Of a DNA stretch of 8,136 bases, positions 1 through 6,890 are shown one piece after another. The stretch is from assembly GCA_030452275.1 (NCBI GenBank), contig JAKDMR010000074.1:1-8136 (forward strand), written 5' to 3'. How positions within the stretch are numbered: position 1 is the stretch's first letter; each line of letters begins with the position of its first letter. The position numbers and the translations under genes are program-made. The DNA is from Candidatus Nitrosocosmicus sp. Lineage in GTDB: Archaea > Thermoproteota > Nitrososphaeria > Nitrososphaerales > Nitrososphaeraceae. The notes under the pieces were generated by a model, which made no database searches, was not told where the DNA came from, and was given only the letters and a program-made list of their open reading frames with translations.

Positions 1-594
1 ATCAGATAACCAGAAGGCTAAAGACAAAGGAAGAGGAGGTAGAAGGGTATTTTCCTGGTCTTTTGGTCTTTACAGACTGCACAGAACAGCCTATACCAGG
101 ACCAACAAAGAATAGGCAAAAGAGAGACCGTACTACTCTGGCAAGAGAAAGAAACACACGCACGCACGGTCAAGAACCTGTACACAGCAAACCGAAAGGA
201 CTGTCAATATACAAAAATACAAATCCAAGCACAGGCAAATTGGAAAGAAACACGACTACAACATCTACAAAAACAATCGTCCTGACATCCCAAAGGATGT
301 AGAGAGGATGTTTGACCTTGGATTCTTGGGTGTAGAAAAAGACTTTCCTACAGAACAAAAATCATCCTTTTGCCTATTAAGAAGAAACGAAATCGAATCT
401 TAACCTATGAAGCAGTATACAACAAAAATCATTCTAAAAGAAGGATAATAGGAGTAGTGGCGGGGAACATACCACATCTGCAGGATAAAAAAGGACAAGA
501 TATTGAACGATGTGTTTAGGAATAGATTAAGAAAGTAAGAGTTTCAGATATAGTATCTGGACTGGTAAACTACAGGATATTGAATATCTGTTAG
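1..594 (+). pseudogene. Degraded IS5-like (DDE_Tnp_4-type) transposase, 3' part
   Basis: No intact frame exists, but conceptual translation across several frame switches recovers an ordered DDE transposase. Positions 3-125 read ...GLLVFTDCTEQPIPGP, with the first catalytic Asp codon at 75-77. Positions 131-160 read YYSGKRKKHT and 166-198 read TVKNLYTANRK. Positions 251-370 read HDYNIYKNNRPDIPKD and then FDLGFLGVEKDFP, with the second Asp at 314-316. Positions 379-455 read a basic segment ending YNKNHSKRRI. Positions 465-473 read EHT, the likely catalytic Glu. Positions 479-535 read CRIKK...ILNDVFRNRLRK, and 535-594 read VSDIVSGLVNYRILN and then a stop. The order and motifs are those of IS5-superfamily transposases with a DDE_Tnp_4 domain. 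At least six frame changes and internal stops show that it is dead. The N-terminal part and left end lie outside the window. The exact IS subgroup is not determined. Confidence 0.85.
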
Positions 595-740
595 TTAGTT
601 ATGGAAATCAACCATGGTTAAAAGACATGGTTAACGTCTGCTAATTACGCGAGAGATCTATTATATAATTCTGACTGCATAATACTGCTAATTTCCAACC
701 TATTTCAAGAATATAGTCAAGACCAATAATAACTTCAAAT
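595..740. other. Spacer between transposase remnant and SirB1-like gene
   Basis: This A+T-rich stretch has no plausible coding frame. It should contain the right end of the decayed insertion sequence, but with the left end outside the window the terminal inverted repeat cannot be identified. It also forms the downstream flank of the minus-strand gene ending at 741, where no clear T-tract terminator is visible. Confidence 0.5.
613..634. repeat. Short tandem-like direct repeat, two copies of catggttaa
   Basis: The 9-mer catggttaa occurs at 613-621 and again at 626-634, a period of 13 bp. The first copy lies in the 8-bp palindrome accatggt (611-618), and the second ends in the palindrome gttaac (630-635). 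The repeat lies just beyond the transposase remnant, so it may be part of the old IS end. It may also be chance. Confidence 0.3.
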
Positions 741-1619
741 CTATTTTGTAAGCATATTTCTAATTTGCTTTACTAATTCCAATATTCTATCAATATCGTT
801 TGCTTCTGGATTCAAATCTATATATTTATAAAGAATTTCTAAAGCTAGCTGATATTCTTTATTTCTATATAAAATTATGCCTTTGTCTCTCAGCGCTTCA
901 GAACTAGTGCTATCCAAGGAGAGAATCATTTCGTTTATTTTCATTATTTTGTTTAAATCATCCACTTCCATGTATCCATTTTTTAAGTTATTTAAGACTC
1001 TAATTATGATTTGTAACGAATTTGTCTTCTTCATCAAATCGTTAGACAAAGAAATGGTAGATCTGGGATGAGCCTTGTTCAAAAGATCTTGCAAGACGTA
1101 GTCATCCATGATTCGACCTTTGTTGAAAGGATCAATTACTATAGATTCGTCCGAATCTTCGTCTAGTATGTATTTGACTAAAAAGTGAGATGGAAAATTA
1201 ACGGGATGGAGTTTAAAATCTATGTAACTAGCAAGGTGAATATAGATTAATGATAGCGTTATAGGAATTCCTGTCCTTTTTTCTAATACTATGTTTAAAT
1301 AATTATTGACAGGGTTATAATAGTCACTAATATTTGGTTGAAATTTTTTGTTGTCAAAGAAAAATTCATTCAATTTTTCAATAATATGGGTTGGTCTCAT
1401 ACTTTTTGTATTTTTTATTTGTGAGGTTAATTCTTTACCCATCTCATTCATCATATTCATATATTCCGATATATTCAAGTTGGGATAATCGATAATTCTA
1501 GCAATATGAAGTACACATTCAGTTATCTTTACTATGTCATCATTTTCTTGCACTTTCTCAATTACTGTCTCTTTCCAATCTTGTAGGTAGTCTTTCTCCA
1601 TCTTATCTTCAAAACCCAA
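741..1619 (-). CDS. SirB1-like transglutaminase-fold protein with C-terminal TPR-like region
   Basis: A predicted cytoplasmic protein of 292 residues with no signal peptide or membrane segment. Residues 115-165 carry the SirB1/Transglut_core2 signature: RTGIPITLSLIYIHLA, then FPSHFLVKY with His145, then VIDPFNKG with Asp163. In the transglutaminase fold these His and Asp positions belong to the catalytic triad. The position where true transglutaminases carry Cys has only Thr/Leu/Ser (ITLSLIY), as in SirB1 proteins generally, so a non-catalytic or altered role is likely. Residues about 240-290 (EALRDKGIILYRNKEYQLAL and onward, with YIDLNPEA) look like one or two TPR helix pairs. The TTG at 1619 sits about 27 nt from a TATA box, as expected for a leaderless start. 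An ATG at codon 7 (1601) is the alternative, giving 286 residues. The molecular function of the family is not settled; a protein-interaction or scaffold role is inferred from the TPRs. Confidence 0.8.
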   Translation of the reverse strand: MGFEDKMEKDYLQDWKETVIEKVQENDDIVKITECVLHIARIIDYPNLNISEYMNMMNEMGKELTSQIKNTKSMRPTHIIEKLNEFFFDNKKFQPNISDYYNPVNNYLNIVLEKRTGIPITLSLIYIHLASYIDFKLHPVNFPSHFLVKYILDEDSDESIVIDPFNKGRIMDDYVLQDLLNKAHPRSTISLSNDLMKKTNSLQIIIRVLNNLKNGYMEVDDLNKIMKINEMILSLDSTSSEALRDKGIILYRNKEYQLALEILYKYIDLNPEANDIDRILELVKQIRNMLTK

Positions 1620-1643
1620 TATTAGTAAAAACTTGTTTCATCC

Positions 1644-1650
1644 TTATAAG
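1644..1650 (-). promoter_or_regulatory. TATA box for the SirB1-like gene
   Basis: On the minus strand the sequence reads TTTTACTTATAAGGA, with the TTATAA core at 1649-1644. An archaeal TATA box places transcription about 26 nt downstream, near 1620. That coincides with the TTG start at 1619 and leaves about 19 nt of leader for the ATG at 1601. The box lies in the 49-bp gap after the M20 gene, so the two minus-strand genes can be transcribed separately. Confidence 0.6.
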
Positions 1651-1657
1651 TAAAATC

Positions 1658-1664
1658 AAAAAAA
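1658..1664 (-). terminator. T-tract terminator after the M20 peptidase gene
   Basis: Seven consecutive T on the minus strand (A7 on the plus strand) begin 5 nt after the TGA stop of the M20 gene. Archaeal intrinsic termination relies on such U-tracts without needing a hairpin. The tract is followed at once by the TATA box of the next gene, consistent with separate transcription units. Confidence 0.5.
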
Positions 1665-1668
1665 TGTA

Positions 1669-3045
1669 TCATGTTACAGTCGTTGAAATATTGTCGATGA
1701 TTTTTATCATACATTTAGTAGTTTTTTCAAGAAGGTCGATCTTTGCAAATTCGTTGGGCGAATGTATCCTTGAGAATATATAGGTCCCACCAATTGAAAT
1801 GCAAGGAGCTTTTAGTAAATCAATAAAATCATACATAGGTCCAGTACCTGCAGATGAAATTGATATTATTGAATCTCCAAAAATTTCATTTGCAGATTTT
1901 TCAATTATTTTTACATACTGATTATCTAATGCAGTTCTTCCAGCGGCTTCTCCATGAATAAGTGTGACTTTGATATCCTCAAATCCGTTTTCTACTAAAT
2001 GTTTCTCTAGCCTTTTAAACTGAAGACTGGGGTCCATATTTGGAACCAAACGAAAGTCAATCTTTACCATTGCTTTTGAAGGAGTTATGGTTTTTGCACC
2101 CGGTCCTGAATATCCCGAATTTAGTCCAGATATGTTACATGTTGGTTCACAAGTCAAAGCTTTCTTTACTCTTTTGCCACTAAGATTATTGATAAATTTG
2201 CTGATTCCATATTCTTTTTTAAAACTTTCCTCATCAAATGACTCGCTATCTACGATCAAACTTTCCTCTTCAGATAATTCTTTAACTTCTTTAAACCAAT
2301 CCTTTATCAAAATATTTCCTTCTCTATCGACCAATGTTGATAATGCTTGGACAATTCTCAAAGCAGGATTTTCTATCAAAACAGCTAAACTAGAATGAAC
2401 ATCTCTAGAGGCACCTTGTGCTGTCAATTCTACGTATAAAAGGCCTTTCATCCCCAAGCTGATAATGGGTTTTTGTTCCTGATCTATATACCCAAATTCC
2501 CAAATAACTACATCGGTCATGAATTTTGTACTGTATTTTTTTAGATATTTTGATATATTCTTGCTTCCGATCTCCTCTTCTCCTTCAATTAGAAACTTTA
2601 TGTTCATTGGAACATCGCCTCTTTGTTTTAGAAAAAACTCTATTGCTTTTAATCTGGTTACAAGTTCACCCTTATCATCGGAAGCACCTCTCCCATAAAT
2701 CAAATTCCCTTCTACTTTACCTTCAAACGGTTCATATTCCCATAAATCCCTAGGCTCTTCTGGTTGTACGTCGTAATGATTATAAAATAATAAAGTCTTC
2801 CCATTTGGATTTGATTTGGATTTGACTTCTCCATAAACTAGTGGAGGTGCAGAATTTTTCTGATCATCGTCAAAATATATCAACTCTGCGTTGATTCCTA
2901 TCCTTTTCATCATCGCAACGATCTCTTTGGCACACTCTTCCAAGTTTTGCTTTCTTGCAGAAACACTCGGAATTTTTATCAGTTTCTGAAGATCGCTTAT
3001 TAGTCCATGAGTATCAATATCTATCGTCAACTTGTTTGAAGACAC
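1669..3045 (-). CDS. M20-family zinc metallopeptidase (dipeptidase/carnosinase-like)
   Basis: A 458-residue, probably cytoplasmic, di-metal peptidase of the ArgE/DapE/ACY1/CPG2/carnosinase superfamily; full length for the long, lid-inserted dipeptidase branch. Visible active-site segments are FYNHYDVQP (metal ligand His90, Asp92), GRGASDDKG (bridging Asp123), EGEEEIGS (general base Glu157 and ligand Glu158), VVIWEFG (probable ligand Glu183, where many relatives have Asp), RDVHSS (His217, which in dimeric relatives reaches into the partner's active site) and RIHSPNE (ligand His428). The GYSGPGAKTITPSKA and FRLVPNMDP segments belong to the lid/dimerisation domain and its return. It would hydrolyse di- or small oligopeptides or a related amide; the substrate cannot be read from sequence. 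GTG is chosen as start because it opens the conserved N-terminus and lies about 30 nt from a TATA box. Its promoter is divergent from the acyl-CoA synthetase gene. Confidence 0.9.
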   Translation of the reverse strand: MSSNKLTIDIDTHGLISDLQKLIKIPSVSARKQNLEECAKEIVAMMKRIGINAELIYFDDDQKNSAPPLVYGEVKSKSNPNGKTLLFYNHYDVQPEEPRDLWEYEPFEGKVEGNLIYGRGASDDKGELVTRLKAIEFFLKQRGDVPMNIKFLIEGEEEIGSKNISKYLKKYSTKFMTDVVIWEFGYIDQEQKPIISLGMKGLLYVELTAQGASRDVHSSLAVLIENPALRIVQALSTLVDREGNILIKDWFKEVKELSEEESLIVDSESFDEESFKKEYGISKFINNLSGKRVKKALTCEPTCNISGLNSGYSGPGAKTITPSKAMVKIDFRLVPNMDPSLQFKRLEKHLVENGFEDIKVTLIHGEAAGRTALDNQYVKIIEKSANEIFGDSIISISSAGTGPMYDFIDLLKAPCISIGGTYIFSRIHSPNEFAKIDLLEKTTKCMIKIIDNISTTVT

Positions 3046-3070
3046 TTAGCTAAGATGATAAATATTTCTT

Positions 3071-3080
3071 TAATATAAAA
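3071..3080 (-). promoter_or_regulatory. TATA box for the M20 peptidase gene
   Basis: The minus strand reads TTTTATATTA across 3080-3071, about 30 nt upstream of the GTG start at 3045. This predicts a transcript with a leader of only a few bases. It lies about 28 bp from the opposing TATA box of the acyl-CoA synthetase gene, so the two initiation complexes would crowd each other. Confidence 0.55.
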
Positions 3081-3097
3081 ACTAAATTTTTTTAATA

Positions 3098-3107
3098 TTT
3101 TTATAAC
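3098..3107 (+). promoter_or_regulatory. TATA box for the acyl-CoA synthetase gene
   Basis: The sequence ttttataacc has its ttataa core at 3101-3106, centred about 26-27 nt before the TTG start at 3130. Transcription would therefore begin at or next to the start codon, giving a leaderless mRNA. This spacing is the main reason for accepting TTG at 3130; no Shine-Dalgarno sequence precedes it. Confidence 0.65.
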
Positions 3108-3129
3108 CAGATGATATTACTTTTTTTTA

Positions 3130-5247
3130 TTGAGCAATGAAAATTTAAAGAACATTTTCCTTTCACCATCTTCTATTGCTGTAATAGGAGCATCAGAAAA
3201 ACCTGGAGTAGGTAAAGCTATCTTTTCCAACATATTGAGCGGCTATAGGGGAAAAATATATCCGATTACCCCAACTAGTCCGTCGGTATCTGGCATAAAA
3301 GCCTACAAAAGCGTACTTGATGTAGATGACAACATTGACCTTGCGGTAGTTGCCACTCCCAATAGAATCGTTCCTGCAGTTATGGAAGAAATAGGAAAAA
3401 AAAATATAAAATCTTGCATAATTGTTTCTGCAGGTTTTAAAGAAGTTGACGAAACTGGTGCAAAATTGGAACAACAAGTACAAGACATTGGTAAAAAATA
3501 TGGAATCAGGATAATAGGGCCCAATTGTCTTGGAATAATGAGCCTTACCGATCAAAATCTCATGAATTTAACATTTTTGAAAATTACTCCTAAACATGGT
3601 GAAATAGCTCTTGTTTCTCAGAGTGGAGCTATTTGCGCAGCTACTGTAGAGGATGCCATAGCCCAGGGAATAGGATTTTCCAAAGTAATTAGTATGGGAA
3701 ACAAAGTAGATATGAATGAAACTGATATACTTGAATTATTAGAAGATGATCCTTATACCAAAGTAATTGTGATGTATTTAGAGGATATCCATGATGGACG
3801 TCGATTCATGGATACTTCTAAAAGAATTACTTTGGAAAAAAGAAAACCAATTATTGTTTTAAAATCTGGTAGGACTCCAGAAGGCGCCAGAGCCGCAATG
3901 TCTCATACAGGCGCATTGATGGGTTCAGACGAAGTATATGATGCTGTATTTAAGCAAGCTGGGGTGATTCGGGTAGATACAATGCAGGAATTATTTGAAT
4001 TAGCGACCGCTTTTTCAAAACAACCTTTACCAATGAATAATATTGGGGTTGTAATTGTTTCTAATGCAGGTGGACCTGCAATCATTTCCACCGATTCTTG
4101 TTCCAAATATAACATACAAATGGCAGATATTTCTAACTCGAGGGAAATTATATCTAAAGTTATTCCGCCACATGGATCCTCACGAAATCCTGTTGATATA
4201 GTAGGTGATGCGGATTTCAATAGGTTTGAAAAAGTATTGGTTGAAGTATTGTCTAATTCTAATGTTGGATCTGTAGTAACAATGTGTACTCCATCTGCGA
4301 CTTTAGATTATAATGAATTAGCCAAAACAATAATTCGAACATCAAAGAATAGTGGAAAGACAATGCTAGCCGCATTAATGGGTTTGGCTGAAGGTGTTGA
4401 AAACAAGTCTATATTGTCAGAAGGAGGAGTACCTCATTTTATGTATGCAGAACCTGCCATAAGAACATTAGATTCGATGTATAGATTTAGCAATTGGTTA
4501 AATAGCACAAAGGAATCCCTACCCTCTTTCTCCGTTAATAAGGAGAAGGTTGGGGATGTTATATCAAATGTTTACGAACAAGGCAGAACAAATCTTTTAG
4601 AGGATGAAGGCTATGCCGTACTTCAAGCATATGGATTTCCTGTTCCAAAAAGTATGCTAGTAAATAATGAAGATGATGCTGTTAAATCTGCAATAGAAAT
4701 TGGTTATCCTGTTGTCATGAAAATATCTTCAAAAGACATTATACACAAATCAGAATCGGGTGGTGTAAAAATTGGTTTAAAAAATACTGATGATGTTCGA
4801 AATGCGTATAATTCTATCATGTCTAGCGTAAAAAATTATAATCCGAACGCAAGAATTGAAGGTGTATTGATTCAGGAAATGGTGACCAATTCCAAAGAAT
4901 TAATCCTTGGTGCAAAACAAGACAAATTATTTGGGTCATTGCTGATGTTTGGATTAGGCGGAATCTACGTTGAGATTTTGAAGGATGTAAATTTCAGATT
5001 GGCTCCTATTTCTGAATCAGAAGCGAGGGAAATGGTGGATTCAATCAAAACAATCTCTTTATTGAAAGGTGTCAGAGGTGAAAAATCATCAGATATTACA
5101 TCAGTAGTTGATTGTTTGCTAAGATTATCTCAGCTAATTATAGATTTTCCAGAAATCGAAGAATTTGATATTAATCCGTTACTGGTCCTAGAAGAAGGAC
5201 GTGGTTCACGGGTAGTGGATGTGCGAATTGGATTAAAAAATAAATAA
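3130..5247 (+). CDS. ADP-forming acyl-CoA synthetase (fused alpha-beta subunits)
   Basis: A 705-residue NDP-forming acyl-CoA ligase: acid + CoA + ATP gives acyl-CoA + ADP + phosphate, reversibly, through phosphohistidine. Residues about 10-110 are the CoA-binding domain (SSIAVIGASEKPGVGK). IIGPNCLGI (near 130) and IALVSQSGAI begin the succinyl-CoA-synthetase-like domains. YLEDIHDG carries a conserved Glu218, and SHTGAL carries the phosphorylated His259. SNAGGPA and SRNPVDIVGDAD follow. From about 488 (LLEDEGYAVLQAYGFPVPKS) an ATP-grasp domain includes PVVMK (Lys531) and IIHKSESGG (His539, matching the second relay His of related enzymes), then LFGLGG-type and EFDINPLLV segments. The alpha-then-beta order and length match the family. 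In Thaumarchaeota paralogues activate 3-hydroxypropionate and 4-hydroxybutyrate in the CO2-fixation cycle; others use acetate and similar acids. Which substrate applies here cannot be told from motifs. The TTG start follows its TATA box at leaderless spacing. Confidence 0.93.
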   Translation: MSNENLKNIFLSPSSIAVIGASEKPGVGKAIFSNILSGYRGKIYPITPTSPSVSGIKAYKSVLDVDDNIDLAVVATPNRIVPAVMEEIGKKNIKSCIIVSAGFKEVDETGAKLEQQVQDIGKKYGIRIIGPNCLGIMSLTDQNLMNLTFLKITPKHGEIALVSQSGAICAATVEDAIAQGIGFSKVISMGNKVDMNETDILELLEDDPYTKVIVMYLEDIHDGRRFMDTSKRITLEKRKPIIVLKSGRTPEGARAAMSHTGALMGSDEVYDAVFKQAGVIRVDTMQELFELATAFSKQPLPMNNIGVVIVSNAGGPAIISTDSCSKYNIQMADISNSREIISKVIPPHGSSRNPVDIVGDADFNRFEKVLVEVLSNSNVGSVVTMCTPSATLDYNELAKTIIRTSKNSGKTMLAALMGLAEGVENKSILSEGGVPHFMYAEPAIRTLDSMYRFSNWLNSTKESLPSFSVNKEKVGDVISNVYEQGRTNLLEDEGYAVLQAYGFPVPKSMLVNNEDDAVKSAIEIGYPVVMKISSKDIIHKSESGGVKIGLKNTDDVRNAYNSIMSSVKNYNPNARIEGVLIQEMVTNSKELILGAKQDKLFGSLLMFGLGGIYVEILKDVNFRLAPISESEAREMVDSIKTISLLKGVRGEKSSDITSVVDCLLRLSQLIIDFPEIEEFDINPLLVLEEGRGSRVVDVRIGLKNK

Positions 5248-5251
5248 ATAA
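5236..5251 (-). terminator. T-rich terminator of the PRC-barrel gene, overlapping the synthetase 3' end
   Basis: Read on the minus strand this is TTTATTTATTTATTTT, starting 6 nt after the TAA stop at 5257 and running into the last codons of the convergent synthetase. A U-rich tract in this position fits archaeal intrinsic termination. Confidence 0.45.
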
Positions 5252-5256
5252 ACTAA

Positions 5257-6171
5257 TCATTCCAATTTTTTGCCACATTCTTCACAAAAAACGGATTCCG
5301 CTTCATTATTGTATTTGCAATTTCTACACGTTTTAGTATCTGATTTTACTGTTGTTGGTGATGTTGATGATAAACTATTGATGTCAGTATTACTATTACC
5401 ACTACTAATGTTACGAATACTTCCAGAACCTCTTGATTTGTTCTCGTTAGACTGTGAATTTTGATCTGCCAAAATAATTATATCTCCTATTTTAGAAATC
5501 TTATTCCATTCCATTTCTTTAATTTCATTGTTTGAATCTTTTATTTTGAAACTGAATTCAACTCTTCCATCTAATAATTTTCTCAAACCAATTTCTTGTA
5601 CTTTGCCAATTAGGTGTGCATTACTATCATAAGTTGACATCCCAATTATTTTTTCGATATGCACATAAGTGGATTTCACATCCGCAATGGTTTTATCATC
5701 ATAGTTGTTTTCAATTTGATCGATTGGATTACTACTCTTGTTTTCGTTTCTATTTTCCGTTTCTAGTACTTTATCAAACCTGTCATCATCTTGCTCTATT
5801 TCTTTTCCTTCTTCATCTTTTTTTGATTCCAAGTTCGCATTATCTTTTGATTCATCAAATTTTCTATACTGGGCTATAATGTAATCACAGTTTTTGCATT
5901 TGTATTCTCCTTTTTCTTTTAATATTATGTTCTCGCCCAAATCTTCGTTGGGGTTTTCAAATTCAAGATTAGGTGCTCCTTGATATTCTTTTTCACATTT
6001 GTTACAATAATATTTTTTAAATCTGTCTTTATCTAACTTGCCTACGCCTGCCAAAAAAAGCTCAGGACCGCCCAAATTTGCTTTCTTTTGTTCATCGTCA
6101 CTAACCTTCGCAATTGCATATCCTCCAGAACCTCTCAATTTTTTTTCTACAAATATTTTTTCCTTACTCAT
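5257..6171 (-). CDS. Zinc-ribbon / PRC-barrel / zinc-ribbon protein
   Basis: A hydrophilic 304-residue protein of modular build. An N-terminal basic-glycine segment (residues 10-45) precedes a probable zinc-binding module made of CNKC (Cys56, Cys59) and CKNC (Cys92, Cys95). A highly charged linker (about 103-160) is probably disordered. Residues about 168-236 (HIEKIIGMSTYDSNAHLIGK, then a stretch ending IGDIIIL) look like a PRC-barrel, a small beta fold that binds protein or RNA partners, as in the RimM C-domain and photosynthetic reaction-centre H subunit. A Ser/Asn-rich linker (237-279) leads to a C-terminal zinc ribbon C-x2-C-x10-C-x2-C (Cys282, 285, 296, 299). No enzymatic motif is visible. 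An adaptor role, perhaps nucleic-acid or ribosome associated, is inference only. The ATG start lies about 38 nt from a TATA box. It converges on the acyl-CoA synthetase with a 9-bp gap. Confidence 0.8.
   Translation of the reverse strand: MSKEKIFVEKKLRGSGGYAIAKVSDDEQKKANLGGPELFLAGVGKLDKDRFKKYYCNKCEKEYQGAPNLEFENPNEDLGENIILKEKGEYKCKNCDYIIAQYRKFDESKDNANLESKKDEEGKEIEQDDDRFDKVLETENRNENKSSNPIDQIENNYDDKTIADVKSTYVHIEKIIGMSTYDSNAHLIGKVQEIGLRKLLDGRVEFSFKIKDSNNEIKEMEWNKISKIGDIIILADQNSQSNENKSRGSGSIRNISSGNSNTDINSLSSTSPTTVKSDTKTCRNCKYNNEAESVFCEECGKKLE
5266..5271 (+). terminator. T6 tract after the acyl-CoA synthetase gene
   Basis: Six T begin 18 nt after the TAA stop of the synthetase and lie inside the final codons of the convergent zinc-ribbon gene. 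Together with the T-rich tract on the other strand they would give overlapping convergent 3' ends. Confidence 0.35.
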
Positions 6172-6202
6172 GGTTACAAGGCCAATTAAACGGTGAAATT
6201 CA

Positions 6203-6214
6203 AATAATATATAG
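6203..6214 (-). promoter_or_regulatory. TATA box for the zinc-ribbon/PRC-barrel gene
   Basis: The minus strand reads CTATATATTATT, the strongest A/T box in the 92-bp gap between the two minus-strand genes. Its centre is about 38 nt from the ATG at 6171, so the predicted leader is short (about 10-14 nt). Confidence 0.5.
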
Positions 6215-6254
6215 GTATCTTGGTTCGAATGTTACAAATTACCCATTGATCAAG

Positions 6255-6260
6255 AAAAAA
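6255..6260 (-). terminator. T6 tract after the 152-residue protein gene
   Basis: Six T on the minus strand begin 3 nt after the TAA stop at 6264. This fits U-tract termination and makes read-through into the downstream zinc-ribbon gene less likely. Confidence 0.45.
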
Positions 6261-6263
6261 TTG

Positions 6264-6722
6264 TTAATCTGGGCCTACTATGGGTAATGCCTTGCTAGCG
6301 GGCAAAGTTATTATTTTTTCTGGTTGATCTTTGTCTATTCTTTCAAATTCAAGTGTCATCTCAATAGGTGCGTTATATCTCGAACTCAGCTCTTCTGCGA
6401 GTTGAGCTATAGATTGTTTATCTGCAAATTCTTTAGATCCTTGCAAGAATCCCCTTGTTTGTCTGTATGCTACTTTGCCACCAAACTTTGAATTGAGAAA
6501 ATTTGCAATATCTTTAACCTTTTCAACCGGTATCTCATTGTAGTAGAAACATATTCCATTAACAGGTTCCTTATCAAATGGCGTCCCGTATCTATACCAA
6601 AATACACCAAAATGCTCATGGTCACCTTGTAAACATTTAATCTCCCAATGATTTACGTTGTCAATAGGATAAGTTCCGTCTCTTAAATCATTTAGGCTGA
6701 GCCTCCAGTATCTTACACGCAT
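6264..6722 (-). CDS. Unrecognised 152-residue protein
   Basis: I do not recognise this family. It is a soluble protein with no signal peptide, membrane helix or metal-binding cysteine pattern; its only two cysteines are isolated. The N-terminal half is rich in aromatic residues (RVRYWRLSLNDLRDGTYP, then NHWEIKCLQGDHEHFGVFWY), suggesting a beta-rich core with a possible ligand-binding surface. The middle (VEKVKDIANFLNSKFGGKV) and the following QSIAQLAEELSSRYN look like amphipathic helices. The tail (KIITLPASKALPIVGPD) is short and proline-containing. The coding nature is supported by its length between stops, a clean ATG, a TATA box about 28 nt upstream at leaderless spacing and a T-tract just after the stop. 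It diverges from the HEAT-repeat gene across a 191-bp spacer. No function is proposed. Confidence 0.75.
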   Translation of the reverse strand: MRVRYWRLSLNDLRDGTYPIDNVNHWEIKCLQGDHEHFGVFWYRYGTPFDKEPVNGICFYYNEIPVEKVKDIANFLNSKFGGKVAYRQTRGFLQGSKEFADKQSIAQLAEELSSRYNAPIEMTLEFERIDKDQPEKIITLPASKALPIVGPD

Positions 6723-6745
6723 TTATTTAGGGATAGGACTATGCA

Positions 6746-6755
6746 TTTTATATTT
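6746..6755 (-). promoter_or_regulatory. TATA box for the 152-residue protein gene
   Basis: The minus strand reads AAATATAAAA, centred about 28 nt upstream of the ATG at 6722. This predicts a leaderless or near-leaderless transcript and supports that ATG as the start. Confidence 0.55.
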
Positions 6756-6881
6756 GTAGATTTATTATGATGTTCTAAATTACTCTATTTTGGTTTACAA
6801 AGGCATCATGGATTGCTTTATGCAATTTGCCCAGAAAAAAAGATGCATGATAAATTATCTCTAGGGAGAATTTTACAAACC

Positions 6882-6890
6882 GTTATAAAT
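6882..6890 (+). promoter_or_regulatory. TATA box for the HEAT-repeat gene
   Basis: The sequence gttataaat has its core at 6883-6888, about 28 nt before the TTG at 6914. This supports the leaderless TTG start over the in-frame ATG eight codons later at 6938. Confidence 0.6.

Noticed and set aside
63..302. Open frame of 79 codons with a TTG start in the first 300 bases
   Set aside because: Only its first part (VFTDCTEQPIPGP) matches a transposase. The rest is out of frame with the transposase motifs, so it is a piece of the pseudogene and not a gene of its own.
2087..2398. 103-codon plus-strand frame inside the M20 gene
   Set aside because: It is antisense to conserved M20 lid-domain sequence with no promoter of its own, so it is a shadow frame. 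The same holds for the other frames antisense to the seven genes.
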